A stretch of 64,000 nucleotides of DNA from an uncultured Myxococcales bacterium (GTDB taxonomy: Bacteria; Myxococcota_A; UBA9042; CAIXZC01): NCBI GenBank assembly GCA_903895725.1, contig CAITUV010000043.1, positions 137,298 to 201,297 on the forward strand, in the 5' to 3' direction. The position numbers and the translations under genes were made by a program. Every line of letters begins with the position of its first letter. Position 1 is the first letter of the stretch. A model generated the notes under the pieces. The model ran no database searches. It saw only the letters and a list, made by a program, of their open reading frames with translations, and had not been told where the DNA came from. Of this stretch, positions 17,413 through 26,454 are shown piece after piece.

Positions 17413-18936
17413 ATGACTTCCCATGATTCCCATGCCGCATCGGGTCGCCCCGACATCACCCTGGTCAATCTGAACATGCTGCTCATCCGCTACCTCGACA
17501 GCATCGAGCGGGAGCTGCACGTCACCCTCGGCCCGCTGTATCTGGTGGCCGCGCTGGAGAAGGCCGGGTTCGTCGTCGACTTCCGTGACTTTCAGCTCTC
17601 CGAGGCCGCCGAGCCGCTCGTGCCCCAGAGCCTGGCGGACTTCTGCAGGGATCCCGCCCCCGTGGTCGGTCTGTCGTGCATGGCGAACCTGCTGCCGTTC
17701 ACGCTGCTGGCGGCAAAGGAGATCAAGCAACGGTATCCTGATCGCACCATCGTGCTCGGGGGGGTGGGGCCCAAGTCCGTGGAACGGGCGATCCTCGAGC
17801 GTTTCCCCTGGGTCGACGTCGTCGCCCACGGTGAGGGAGAGGTCTCGGCTCCATTGCTGCTGGCCGCGCTCCGGAGCGGCCGGCCGCTCGATGACGTCCC
17901 CGGCGTCTTCTTCCGCAGGGACGGGGGCGTGGTCGAAAACGCACCGCCGCCCCGCATCGAAGACCTGGAGTCGCTGGGGCGCCCGGCGCTCGAGCACATC
18001 GACTACGGCCGCTATGCCGGCCACAACGTGATCACGTCCCGCGGCTGTCCGTACGAGTGCACGTTCTGCTCCGTTGCCCCGGTCTGGGGGCGCAAGCCAC
18101 ACTTCCGCACGGCCGCAGGAATCGTGGCCGAGATGAAGGAGTTGCACGAGCGATTCGGCGTGAGCCTCTTCCTGTTCCAGGACGAGTTCTTCGTGTCCTC
18201 GAAGGAGCGGGTGCACGAGTTCTGCACTGAGCTCGAGAAGGCGGCCATTCCCGTGCGCTGGAAGGCCTTCGCCCGGATCAACCTCTGCGACCGTGAGGTG
18301 ATGCAGCACATGGCGGATGCCGGCTGTGTCGAGATCCGCTTCGGCATCGAGTCGGGCTCGAACCGGATCCTCAAGATGACGAACAAGGGATTCTCCATCG
18401 AGGATGCCACCCGGGTGGTATCGGAGGCCGTGCTGATCTTCCCGCGCGTGGATACCTTCTTCATCTGGGGATTCCCGTTCGAGACCATGGAGGACTTCCA
18501 CCAGACGGTCTTCCAGATGATTGGCTTCCGGCTCATCGGGGCGCGCATCCTTCCGTCCCTGCTGTGCCTGCTGCCGCAGACCGACATCTACCGGGAGTAC
18601 AAGGACAAGGCGAAGCTGACCTTCTACCCGGGGTTGCTGCCCGAGTACATGCTGACCGGGCACGAAATCTGCGACGACGGCCACCTGCGCACGTCACCGA
18701 AGCACGAGTTCATCTTCGACTTCATCCGGCAGCACCCCGACCTGTTCCCGGGGTTCTTCCATATCGACCTCGAGAGCAACATCCTCCCGAAATTCGAGAT
18801 CCTGCGGAAGCACGGCTTCTACGCCTCCCGCGCGAGCGAGGTGAGCGAGCAGGATTCGTGCGGCGCTCATTCCCCCCGCCTGGACGAGGAGCAGGTGCTC
18901 GGCGCACTCACCCGGGCGCGAGACGAAGATCGATAG
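17413..18936 (+). CDS. B12-binding-domain radical SAM enzyme, likely peptide-modifying
   Basis: 507 residues from the ATG at 17413 (AGGAG about 10 bases upstream; an upstream in-frame start lies inside repeat-like DNA). Residues about 12-170 form a cobalamin-binding-type Rossmann domain (PDRTIVLGGVGPKSVE, VDVVAHGEGE). The radical SAM core follows, with the [4Fe-4S] ligands CPYECTFC at Cys212, Cys216 and Cys219, plus the usual VEIRFGIESGSNRILK strand motif. Class-B radical SAM enzymes methylate unactivated carbons or carry out other radical chemistry on peptides or lipids. The gene lies 130 bases after the precursor-like gene on the same strand, which points to that product as substrate (inference). 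No other maturation enzyme, protease or transporter is adjacent. Confidence 0.85.
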   Translation: MTSHDSHAASGRPDITLVNLNMLLIRYLDSIERELHVTLGPLYLVAALEKAGFVVDFRDFQLSEAAEPLVPQSLADFCRDPAPVVGLSCMANLLPFTLLAAKEIKQRYPDRTIVLGGVGPKSVERAILERFPWVDVVAHGEGEVSAPLLLAALRSGRPLDDVPGVFFRRDGGVVENAPPPRIEDLESLGRPALEHIDYGRYAGHNVITSRGCPYECTFCSVAPVWGRKPHFRTAAGIVAEMKELHERFGVSLFLFQDEFFVSSKERVHEFCTELEKAAIPVRWKAFARINLCDREVMQHMADAGCVEIRFGIESGSNRILKMTNKGFSIEDATRVVSEAVLIFPRVDTFFIWGFPFETMEDFHQTVFQMIGFRLIGARILPSLLCLLPQTDIYREYKDKAKLTFYPGLLPEYMLTGHEICDDGHLRTSPKHEFIFDFIRQHPDLFPGFFHIDLESNILPKFEILRKHGFYASRASEVSEQDSCGAHSPRLDEEQVLGALTRARDEDR

Positions 18937-18947
18937 TTTCGGGAGTC

Positions 18948-18976
18948 TTGCACGGCCCTGCATGTTGCGTTATAAG
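18948..18976 (+). promoter_or_regulatory. Sigma70-type promoter for the H+-pyrophosphatase gene
   Basis: TTGCAC at 18948-18953 and TATAAG at 18971-18976 are exactly 17 bases apart. They lie just after the stop of the radical SAM gene and about 110 bases upstream of the hppA start, giving a roughly 100-base leader. Confidence 0.6.
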
Positions 18977-19086
18977 CGCCTGGGGCGTCGGGTGACGTTC
19001 CTCGTGGGATGCCCGCAAGATCCTTGCGGGGGCGGATTCTGCGAGTTGTCGGTGGGGCATTTCTCTTGGGGGACAAGGAGGGTTCG

Positions 19087-21519
19087 ATGAGAGGTTGGCT
19101 TGCTGGGTTGAGGGCGCCTGCCATTTGGCTGTCATCGCTGTTCGCCATGGCGCTGGTACTGCTGGCTGCGGCGCCGGTATGGGCAGGAGAGGCGGATCTC
19201 GTGCTCCCTGATCTGACCAAGGTCACCTTCCTCGGGGGGGCGATCACCGGCCATATGCTGTTGCTGATCGGACTCGTGATCTGTCTGCTCGGCATGGCAT
19301 TCGGGTTCGTGATGTACGTGCACGTCCGCAATCTGCCCGTGCACCGGGCAATGGCGGAGATTTCGCACCTCATCTACGAGACCTGCAAGACCTACCTCGT
19401 GACCCAGGGCAAGTTCCTGGCCATCCTGTGGGCCTTCATCGCGGTGATCATGGTGGTCTACTTCGGCTACCTGCAGCAGTTCCCGATCAACCGCGTCGTG
19501 ATCATCGTGCTCTTCAGCATCGTGGGCATCCTGGGCAGCTACGCCGTGGCGTGGTTCGGAATCCGGATGAACACCTTCGCCAACTCCCGGGCGGCATTCT
19601 CCAGCCTGCGGGGCAAGGCATTCCCGGTCTACGCGATTCCGACCGGTGCCGGCATGAGCATCGGTATGCTGCTCATCTCGGTTGAGTTGGTCATCATGCT
19701 CGGCATTCTGCTCTTCGTGCCGGGTGATTACGCGGGCCCGTGCTTCATCGGCTTTGCAATTGGTGAGTCGCTGGGCGCCGCTGCCCTTCGTATCGCGGGC
19801 GGTATCTTCACGAAGATCGCGGACATCGGGTCCGACCTGATGAAGATCGTGTTCAAGATCAAGGAAGACGATGCGCGAAACCCCGGCGTGATCGCGGACT
19901 GCACCGGCGACAACGCCGGCGACTCGGTCGGCCCCACCGCGGACGGCTTCGAGACCTACGGCGTCACGGGCGTGGCGCTCATCACCTTCATCCTGCTTGC
20001 GGTTTCCGACCCCATCGTCCAGATCCAGCTGCTCGTCTGGATCTTCGTCATGCGCATCATGATGATTGTGACCTCCGGCCTGTCCTACTTCGTCAACGAG
20101 GCGTTTGCCAAGGCCCGGTACGGAAACTCGGACAAGATGAACTTCGAGGCCCCCCTGACCTCGCTCGTCTGGATCACCTCGATCGTGTCCATCGTGGTCA
20201 CCTACATCACGTCCATGCTGCTCGTTCCGGACCTGGCCGGTGACAAGACCCTGTGGTGGAAGCTGTCGACGATCATCACCTGCGGGACCATTGCCGGTGC
20301 GTTGATTCCCGAACTGGTGAAGGTGTTCACTTCGACGTCCTCGGGCCACGTGCGCGAAATCCTGTCGGCTTCCCGCGAGGGAGGCCCGTCGCTCAACATC
20401 CTGTCGGGCATCGTGGCAGGCAACTTCTCCGCGTACTGGATGGGCCTGACGATCGTCGCTCTGATGGGAATCGCTTACTGGGTCAGCGGCATGGGGCTGG
20501 GTTCCCTGATGCTGGCACCCAGCGTGTTTGCGTTCGGCCTGGTGGCCTTCGGGTTCCTGGGCATGGGCCCCGTCACGATTGCCGTGGATTCCTATGGCCC
20601 GGTGTCGGACAACGCCCAGTCGGTCTATGAGCTGTCCACCATCGAGACCATCCCGAACGTGGCCGCGGAGATGAAGAAGGAGTTCGGGTTCGAGCCGGAC
20701 TTCGACAAGGCGAAGGATCTGCTGGAAGAGGCGGACGGTGCAGGCAACACCTTCAAGGCCACGGCAAAGCCGGTGCTCATCGGCACGGCAGTCGTCGGTG
20801 CCACCACGCTGGTGTTCTCCACAATCCTTCTGCTGACCAGCGGGCTCAAGCCGGAGCTCATGGTCAACCTGTCGCTCCAGAACCCGCTCTTCCTGCTCGG
20901 TCTCATCACGGGCGGCGCCGTGATCTTCTGGTTCTCCGGGGCCGCAACCCAGGCCGTTGCGACCGGTGCCTACCGGGCCGTCGAGTTCATCAAGAAGAAC
21001 ATCAAGCTCGAGGGCGGTGGCGAGAAGGCCTCCGTGTCCGACAGCAAGAAGGTCGTCGAGATCTGCACCCAGTACGCGCAGAAGGGCATGTTCAATATCT
21101 TCCTCACCGTGTTCTTCAGCACGCTGGCGTTCGCCTGCCTCGACTCCTTCTTCTTCATCGGCTACCTCATCTCCATCGCCATGTTCGGCCTCTACCAGGC
21201 CATCTTCATGGCCGATGCCGGCGGTGCCTGGGACAACGCCAAGAAGATCGTCGAGACCGAGATGAAGGCCAAGGGAACCGAGCTGCATGCAGCCACCGTC
21301 GTGGGCGATACGGTCGGTGACCCCTTCAAGGATACCTCGTCCGTGGCCATGAACCCGGTCATCAAGTTCACCACGCTGTTCGGCCTGCTGGCCGTCGAGC
21401 TTGCGGAAGAGCTCCCCAACAGCCGCATGATGCTGGCGGCCATCTTCTTCCTGGTTTCCGTCGTGTTCGTGTGGCGCTCCTTCTACGGGATGCGCATTCC
21501 GGCCGAAGGCAAGAAGTAG
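19087..21519 (+). CDS. hppA: Membrane-bound proton-translocating pyrophosphatase
   Basis: 810 residues from the ATG at 19087 (GGAGGG nearby). An extra hydrophobic N-terminal segment with a signal-like end (APVWAG) precedes the usual 16-helix core. Diagnostic motifs are present: GGIFTKIADIGSDLM, the pyrophosphate/Mg2+ site with DNAGDSVG (D275-D279), and the late GGAWDNAKK and HAATVVGDTVGDPFKDT segments. It couples PPi hydrolysis to ion pumping across the inner membrane. At the K+-dependence position the sequence reads GNTFKATAK with Lys557, which is the residue of K+-independent H+-pumping enzymes, although the paired Thr is Ala560 here. It has its own promoter and looks monocistronic. Confidence 0.96.
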   Translation: MRGWLAGLRAPAIWLSSLFAMALVLLAAAPVWAGEADLVLPDLTKVTFLGGAITGHMLLLIGLVICLLGMAFGFVMYVHVRNLPVHRAMAEISHLIYETCKTYLVTQGKFLAILWAFIAVIMVVYFGYLQQFPINRVVIIVLFSIVGILGSYAVAWFGIRMNTFANSRAAFSSLRGKAFPVYAIPTGAGMSIGMLLISVELVIMLGILLFVPGDYAGPCFIGFAIGESLGAAALRIAGGIFTKIADIGSDLMKIVFKIKEDDARNPGVIADCTGDNAGDSVGPTADGFETYGVTGVALITFILLAVSDPIVQIQLLVWIFVMRIMMIVTSGLSYFVNEAFAKARYGNSDKMNFEAPLTSLVWITSIVSIVVTYITSMLLVPDLAGDKTLWWKLSTIITCGTIAGALIPELVKVFTSTSSGHVREILSASREGGPSLNILSGIVAGNFSAYWMGLTIVALMGIAYWVSGMGLGSLMLAPSVFAFGLVAFGFLGMGPVTIAVDSYGPVSDNAQSVYELSTIETIPNVAAEMKKEFGFEPDFDKAKDLLEEADGAGNTFKATAKPVLIGTAVVGATTLVFSTILLLTSGLKPELMVNLSLQNPLFLLGLITGGAVIFWFSGAATQAVATGAYRAVEFIKKNIKLEGGGEKASVSDSKKVVEICTQYAQKGMFNIFLTVFFSTLAFACLDSFFFIGYLISIAMFGLYQAIFMADAGGAWDNAKKIVETEMKAKGTELHAATVVGDTVGDPFKDTSSVAMNPVIKFTTLFGLLAVELAEELPNSRMMLAAIFFLVSVVFVWRSFYGMRIPAEGKK

Positions 21520-21544
21520 TCATCCAGCCCTCCCCTCGATGTCG

Positions 21545-21573
21545 TTGCGCAGCCGTGCCCGTTAGAGGATAAT
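21545..21573 (+). promoter_or_regulatory. Candidate sigma70 promoter
   Basis: TTGCGC (21545-21550) and GATAAT (21568-21573) with a 17-base spacer lie 64 bases upstream of the lipoprotein start at 21637, in the short gap after hppA. Confidence 0.5.
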
Positions 21574-21636
21574 GATGCAGGCCGTGGGCATCGTCTCCTC
21601 GATGCCTGCGCAGTCCGGAGCCAGCGAGGAACAGCG

Positions 21637-24150
21637 ATGTCGAAGACCATGGCCTTGCAGGGGATCGCAGTCGTTCTGTTGTGGTGCTCAGTGTGCTCGT
21701 GCAGCGGTGGCAGCACCGTCTCCACCTCCGATGCGGATTCCTCCGACTCCACCGGGAGCGATGGCGCGGGGGACCTCCCACGGCCTGGCGACGTGGACTC
21801 GACCGAAGGGCTGCCCGATTCCGGTGAGCTCGTCGCTGTGTCCGAAATCGTCGACATGTCCAACGACCAGTGGGCCGGCTTCGGCATCCCGTGCAGCAGC
21901 GGCAAAGACTGCCCCAGTGGGCTGTGCCTGGACACTGGGGCCGGCTCGTTCTGCACCACGTCATGCCTCGAGGAATGCCCGGACGAGTGGAGCTGCCAGC
22001 AGATCGACCAGTTTGCCCCGGATTACTACTTCGTCTGCATCCCCATCTACTGGCTCATCTGCAAGGAGTGCGACGAGGCCAAGGACTGCAAGACCGAAGG
22101 CGGCGTTTGCGCGGATATGGGCGACGAGGGGCGGTTCTGCTCGATCTCGTGCCTCTCCGCAGACGACTGCCCGGCAGCGTTCGACTGCCTCCCCGATACG
22201 GGGGACGGAGGCGGCTTCCACTGCGCTCCGGCATCGGGCAGCTGCCTCTGCAGGGCCGGAGACGAGGGCAAGACCAAGGCGTGCAAGGCAGAAAACGAGT
22301 TCGGCACGTGCACCGGAGAACAGACCTGCAACGGTGAGGCGGGGTGGGACCAGTGCCCGGCCCCGGAACCGGCCGAAGAGATCTGCGACGGCCTCGACAA
22401 CGACTGCGACGGCAATACCGACGAGGGGGAGACGGATACCGACGATGATGGGGAGGCGGATTGCGTCGACGGCGACGACGACGGCGACGGCCTGAACGAC
22501 GCTGAGGACAATTGTCCGCTCGAGCCCAATGTCGGCCAGGAGGACCTCGATCAGGACGGCGACGGCGATGTCTGCGACGACGACGATGACGCAGACGGAA
22601 TCCCGGATGACGACGACAACTGCCCCGAGATCGACAACGCCGATCAGCTCGACGTGGACGGCGACAAGCTGGGCAACCTCTGCGACACCGACGACGACAA
22701 CGACGCCGTTCCGGACGACCAGGACAACTGCCCCAACGGTGAGAACCCCAACCAGAAGGACCTCGACCAGGACGGAATCGGCGACTACTGCGACGACGAC
22801 ATCGACAACGACGGGTTCGACAACTCCATCGATTGCGAGGAAAACGACCCCGTCATCTACCCCGATGCCGAGGAGCTGTGCGACCTCAAGGACAACAACT
22901 GCAACACCCTGGTGGACGAGGGGTACCCTGACAAGGATACCGACGGGATGAAGGACTGCGTCGACGAGGACGACGATGCGGACGGGGTGGTCGATGCCGC
23001 GGACAACTGCCCGCTCGATGCGAATCCGCTCCAGGAAGATTTCGATTTCGACGGCACGGGCGACGCCTGCGACCCGGACTTCGATGCCGACTCGATCCTC
23101 GACGTGGATGACAACTGTCCGTTCGTGCCCAATCCGGAGCAGCTCGACGCGGACTTCGACGGCAAGGGCGATGCCTGTGACGATGACGACGACAACGACG
23201 GCGTTCCCGATGCCACAGACAACTGTGCCGTCGTGGCCAACGCGTCCCAGGACGACAACGAGAAGGACGGGGTAGGGGACCTGTGCGACACCGACGACGA
23301 CAATGACGGTCTGCCCGACGATGCGGACAATTGCCCGCTGGCTGCCAACGCGACCCAGGACAACTGCGACGGCGACAAGCTCGGTGACCTGTGCGACCCG
23401 GATGACGACAACGACGGAGAAGGCGACGCCATCGACTGCGGTCTGTGCGATGCCTCGGTCTTCCCCGGGGCCGTGGAAACCTGCAACGGCGTCGATGACA
23501 ACTGCAACAGCCTGCTCGACGAAGGGACCGACGCGGAATGCCTGCCGTTCGGCTGCGGAGGGGCCGCCGGATGCTACACGCTCTGCACCGCAGAGAAGCC
23601 GTGTGCCGCCGGGTTCTACTGTGACCTCAATGACGGGAACGGCAACGGCGACGACGCCGAGTGCCTGCCCAAGAAGGCCGGGGGGACATCGTGCACGAGC
23701 TCGGCCGAATGCATCGAAGGCTATTGCGCCAATGGATTCTGTTGCGGCGCCGTGGGCGAGCTCTGCTGCGCATCGGACGCCAACTGTGGTGCTCTGGCGG
23801 GCCCGCCCGTGTGTGACTCGCCGGCGGCATGTACCGGGCATCATACCGAGGGCTACTGCAACGCGGCCCATGTGTGCAAGGCCAAGCAGATTGCCAATCC
23901 GACCGCATGCGCCGGGGCCACCTGCTACAACGGGAAGGTGTGCTTTGGTTCGGCCGTCTACCAGAACAAGCTGTGCGATGCCAGCGGCTCGTGCGCTGCG
24001 GCAGGCGCATTGGCGCAGAACTGTGCCGGAGCGAATCCATGCTGCTTCTTCGGCTGCTCGGATGGGGCCTGCACCGCAGTGTTCAACAGCGGGGACCTCG
24101 GGTGCGCTCTGGCTTGCCTGTACAACCCTCTGTTCTGCCTGTGTATCTGA
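21637..24150 (+). CDS. Ca2+-binding lipoprotein with TSP3 repeats and Cys-rich C-terminus
   Basis: 837 residues. Lipoprotein signal ending in SVCSC (Cys22 most likely). An acidic linker leads to the cysteine-rich module CSSGKDCPSGLCLDT...CTTSCLEECPDEWSC shared with other lipoproteins here. Residues about 245-640 hold a MopE-type motif (CDGLDNDCDGNTDE), about ten thrombospondin type 3 repeats (DxDxDGxPDxxDNCP), and further motifs (CDLKDNNCNTLVDE, CNGVDDNCNSLLDE). The final 190 residues are a dense Cys-rich region without metal motifs (for example CGGAAGCYTLC, CCGAVGELCC), ending in CLYNPLFCLCI. Expected location is the outer surface, Ca2+-stiffened. A likely terminator follows the stop. Confidence 0.85.
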   Translation: MSKTMALQGIAVVLLWCSVCSCSGGSTVSTSDADSSDSTGSDGAGDLPRPGDVDSTEGLPDSGELVAVSEIVDMSNDQWAGFGIPCSSGKDCPSGLCLDTGAGSFCTTSCLEECPDEWSCQQIDQFAPDYYFVCIPIYWLICKECDEAKDCKTEGGVCADMGDEGRFCSISCLSADDCPAAFDCLPDTGDGGGFHCAPASGSCLCRAGDEGKTKACKAENEFGTCTGEQTCNGEAGWDQCPAPEPAEEICDGLDNDCDGNTDEGETDTDDDGEADCVDGDDDGDGLNDAEDNCPLEPNVGQEDLDQDGDGDVCDDDDDADGIPDDDDNCPEIDNADQLDVDGDKLGNLCDTDDDNDAVPDDQDNCPNGENPNQKDLDQDGIGDYCDDDIDNDGFDNSIDCEENDPVIYPDAEELCDLKDNNCNTLVDEGYPDKDTDGMKDCVDEDDDADGVVDAADNCPLDANPLQEDFDFDGTGDACDPDFDADSILDVDDNCPFVPNPEQLDADFDGKGDACDDDDDNDGVPDATDNCAVVANASQDDNEKDGVGDLCDTDDDNDGLPDDADNCPLAANATQDNCDGDKLGDLCDPDDDNDGEGDAIDCGLCDASVFPGAVETCNGVDDNCNSLLDEGTDAECLPFGCGGAAGCYTLCTAEKPCAAGFYCDLNDGNGNGDDAECLPKKAGGTSCTSSAECIEGYCANGFCCGAVGELCCASDANCGALAGPPVCDSPAACTGHHTEGYCNAAHVCKAKQIANPTACAGATCYNGKVCFGSAVYQNKLCDASGSCAAAGALAQNCAGANPCCFFGCSDGACTAVFNSGDLGCALACLYNPLFCLCI

Positions 24151-24158
24151 GCAACACA

Positions 24159-24186
24159 GCCCCGACCACGCGGGAGGGGCGCTTTT
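24159..24186 (+). terminator. Rho-independent terminator
   Basis: GCCCC (24159-24163) pairs with GGGGC (24176-24180) around a 12-base loop, followed closely by TTTT (24183-24186). It sits 9 bases after the stop of the 837-residue lipoprotein and before the ThiF-family gene. Confidence 0.5.
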
Positions 24187-24212
24187 CGCATCGGCAGTGA
24201 GCTGGAGGCTGC

Positions 24213-25229
24213 ATGGACCGATACATTCGCCAGTCGGTTTTTCCGGGAATCGGGAAGGACGGGCAGGAGAAGCTGCGGGCTGCACACGTCGTGATTCTGG
24301 GGTGCGGTGCGCTCGGCTGCTCGTCCTCCATGGCCCTGGCGAGGGCGGGGGTAGGGCGGCTCACCCTGGTGGACCGTGATTTCCCGGAGCTCCACAACCT
24401 GAACCGGCAGATCCTGTTCGACGAGTCCGACGTGGCCGCGAGGCTCCCCAAGGCTGTCGCTGCCGCCAAACGTCTTTGCGGTATCAACAGCGAGATCCGC
24501 CTGGACCCGATCGTGGCGGACGTGAACCCGGGAAACATTCTTTCCATCATCGAGGGGGCCGACGTCGTGGTGGACGGGACGGACAATCTCGAAACCCGCT
24601 ACCTGCTCAACGACGCTGCCGCGAAGCTGAAGATCCCGTGGGTGTACGGTGGGGCCATCGCGGCCTCGGGGATGTGGATGTCCTTCCTTCCCGGGAAGGG
24701 GCCGTGCTTCCGATGTCTCTTCCCCTACCGGCCGGGGGCCGGCGTGGGGCAGACCTGCGAGACGGCCGGCGTCATCGGCGGGCTGCCCATGGCCGTCGGC
24801 GGCATGCAGGCGGTGGAGACCCTGCGCATCCTGGTCGGAGAGCCCTCCGTGGGCGGCCGTCTCGTGAGCCTCGACGGCTGGCGGGGGACTGCCGCTCAGA
24901 TGGACGTGGCCCAGGTCCGATCCAAGGATTGCCCGACCTGCCGGGGCGAGTACGAGTTCCTCGATGGGAAGCACGGCAATCGGGCCGCTCTGCTCCTTTG
25001 CGGGAATACCGTCCAGATCAGCGAGCCCGGGGCTCGGCCCGTGGCGCTCGACGAGCTCGCCGCCCGCCTGGCAACGGCCGGTGAAGTGGAGGCAAACGAG
25101 TTCCTCGTGCGCTTCGTGCCCGAAGAGGGCATCGAGATAGTGATCTTTGCGGACGGGCGGACCCTGGTATGCGGCACTTCGGACCTCGCCAGGGCCCGGT
25201 CGCTGCACGCCCGCTTCGTCGGAGCGTGA
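24213..25229 (+). CDS. ThiF/MoeB/HesA-family E1-like adenylyltransferase
   Basis: 338 residues, with a GGAGG ribosome binding site before the ATG. It begins RYIRQSVFPGIGKDGQEKL, the classic ThiF/MoeB N-terminus. The ATP-binding GCGALG loop is at 30-35, then LTLVDRDFPELHNLNRQILF and VVVDGTDNLETRYLLND. Zinc-site cysteines are present as CFRC and CPTC. These enzymes adenylate the C-terminus of a ubiquitin-like sulfur carrier (ThiS, MoaD) for thiamin or molybdopterin synthesis. An extra C-terminal domain of about 90 residues follows (LLLCGNTVQI to FVGA). No ThiS or MoaD gene is nearby, so the pathway cannot be decided. The lipoprotein gene starts 14 bases downstream. Confidence 0.88.
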   Translation: MDRYIRQSVFPGIGKDGQEKLRAAHVVILGCGALGCSSSMALARAGVGRLTLVDRDFPELHNLNRQILFDESDVAARLPKAVAAAKRLCGINSEIRLDPIVADVNPGNILSIIEGADVVVDGTDNLETRYLLNDAAAKLKIPWVYGGAIAASGMWMSFLPGKGPCFRCLFPYRPGAGVGQTCETAGVIGGLPMAVGGMQAVETLRILVGEPSVGGRLVSLDGWRGTAAQMDVAQVRSKDCPTCRGEYEFLDGKHGNRAALLLCGNTVQISEPGARPVALDELAARLATAGEVEANEFLVRFVPEEGIEIVIFADGRTLVCGTSDLARARSLHARFVGA

Positions 25230-25243
25230 AAGGAGAGGACTCC

Positions 25244-26422
25244 ATGAATGGCTCTCTCGCACGGAACCGTCTGTGGCTGCCGTCTGGTAAGACCCGGGCG
25301 GTTGCCGGCATGGTGCCGTTGGCATCGGGCATCCTGCTGTGGGCTTGTGGCAGCGCATCCCCCGAGGACCAGCCGAGCCCCGACCTTTCGGACGACACGT
25401 CCACATTGGAGGAGGTCCTGCACGTGGATTCGACGCCGTCGGACGGAAGCGGCGATACCGCTCTCCCCGACGGGATGGCCGATGCTGCCCCCGATCTACC
25501 TGGAGAGCTGGGGCCTGACCTGCCCCCGGACGCATCGAACGATTCTACCCCGGACGGCGATGTCGAAGCAGCGGACGGCGACGCGGCGGCGTCGGATGCA
25601 GGCGATGTCGAGCCCGACACGTCGCAACCTCCCCCCGACGTTCATCCGCTCTATGATTTTGCAGGGCACGTTCTCCTGGCCGAGCTTTACGAAAGCAACG
25701 GGAAGCTGATGTCGGGAGGAATCGATGTCCGCTTCGAGAGCGGTCCTTTGCCCCCCAATTCCACGCTCATGTATGAGGAGGGGGCGTGTCAGTACCTCGT
25801 GGCCGCTGCGGAATCCAAGTGCAGCCCGGAATGCGAGCCGTGGACCGAATACTGCGGACCTGACAAGGTCTGCCACGAAGTCCCCCACCGCGTATCCGCC
25901 GGCACGGTAAGCATTGCGGGAACCAAGGAGCCCTTCGAGGCCAAGCCGGACGAGAGTGACTGGTACGTCGTGACCCCCGAGCCCTCGGGGGGCGACCTGT
26001 TCGAGTCGGGCAAGAGCGTCAGCGTGAGCGCCTCGGGGGCCGACATCCCTGCGTTTCATGCCGAGCTGTCCGGAACGGGGAGCATGAAGATCCCGTGGAA
26101 CCAGCCGCTCGTGCTGCAAGACGGCAAGGACAACGTCATCGAGTGGGAGCCCCAGGGGGACGATGCGACGGTCGAGCTTGCCATCCTGATCGGTTGGCAC
26201 GGCTCTCCGCCGGTTGCCACCCTCTGGTGCACCGCCAAGGAAGCGGACGGGAAGATCGTGATTCCGCAGAAGATGGTGGAGGGCTACCCCCCGGCCGGCG
26301 GGATCGGGCTGTTCCAGCACATGTCATTCATTCGCCGAGTCAACCGCAAGATCGTCGAAACCCAGTTCGGGCCCGTCGAGATCACGGTATCGGGCGAGAT
26401 CTGGTTCTCCATCGAGCACTGA
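25244..26422 (+). CDS. Lipoprotein with acidic linker and unassigned C-terminal domain
   Basis: 392 residues from the ATG at 25244 (GGAGAGGACTCC upstream). A long basic N-terminus leads to a hydrophobic segment and lipobox LLWAC (Cys35). A 100-residue Asp/Pro/Ser-rich linker follows, with no TSP3 or MopE repeats. The C-terminal 260 residues look like a globular beta-rich domain, with one small cysteine cluster (CSPECEPWTEYCGPDKVC) and long alternating-hydrophobicity strands. I recognise no family. It may be cotranscribed with the ThiF-family gene (14-base gap). Its 3' end faces the protease gene across a junction that contains an NNNTCG hexamer array. Confidence 0.75.
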   Translation: MNGSLARNRLWLPSGKTRAVAGMVPLASGILLWACGSASPEDQPSPDLSDDTSTLEEVLHVDSTPSDGSGDTALPDGMADAAPDLPGELGPDLPPDASNDSTPDGDVEAADGDAAASDAGDVEPDTSQPPPDVHPLYDFAGHVLLAELYESNGKLMSGGIDVRFESGPLPPNSTLMYEEGACQYLVAAAESKCSPECEPWTEYCGPDKVCHEVPHRVSAGTVSIAGTKEPFEAKPDESDWYVVTPEPSGGDLFESGKSVSVSASGADIPAFHAELSGTGSMKIPWNQPLVLQDGKDNVIEWEPQGDDATVELAILIGWHGSPPVATLWCTAKEADGKIVIPQKMVEGYPPAGGIGLFQHMSFIRRVNRKIVETQFGPVEITVSGEIWFSIEH

Positions 26423-26454
26423 AAGGCGGGGGCTCGGGGCTGGGGGAAACCTTC

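Noticed and set aside
16690..18684. 664-residue minus-strand frame across the RiPP locus
   Set aside because: Shadow frame; the plus-strand radical SAM motifs and ribosome binding sites decide the strand.
19132..21288. 718-residue minus-strand frame inside hppA
   Set aside because: Polar, low-complexity antisense product; hppA is unambiguous.
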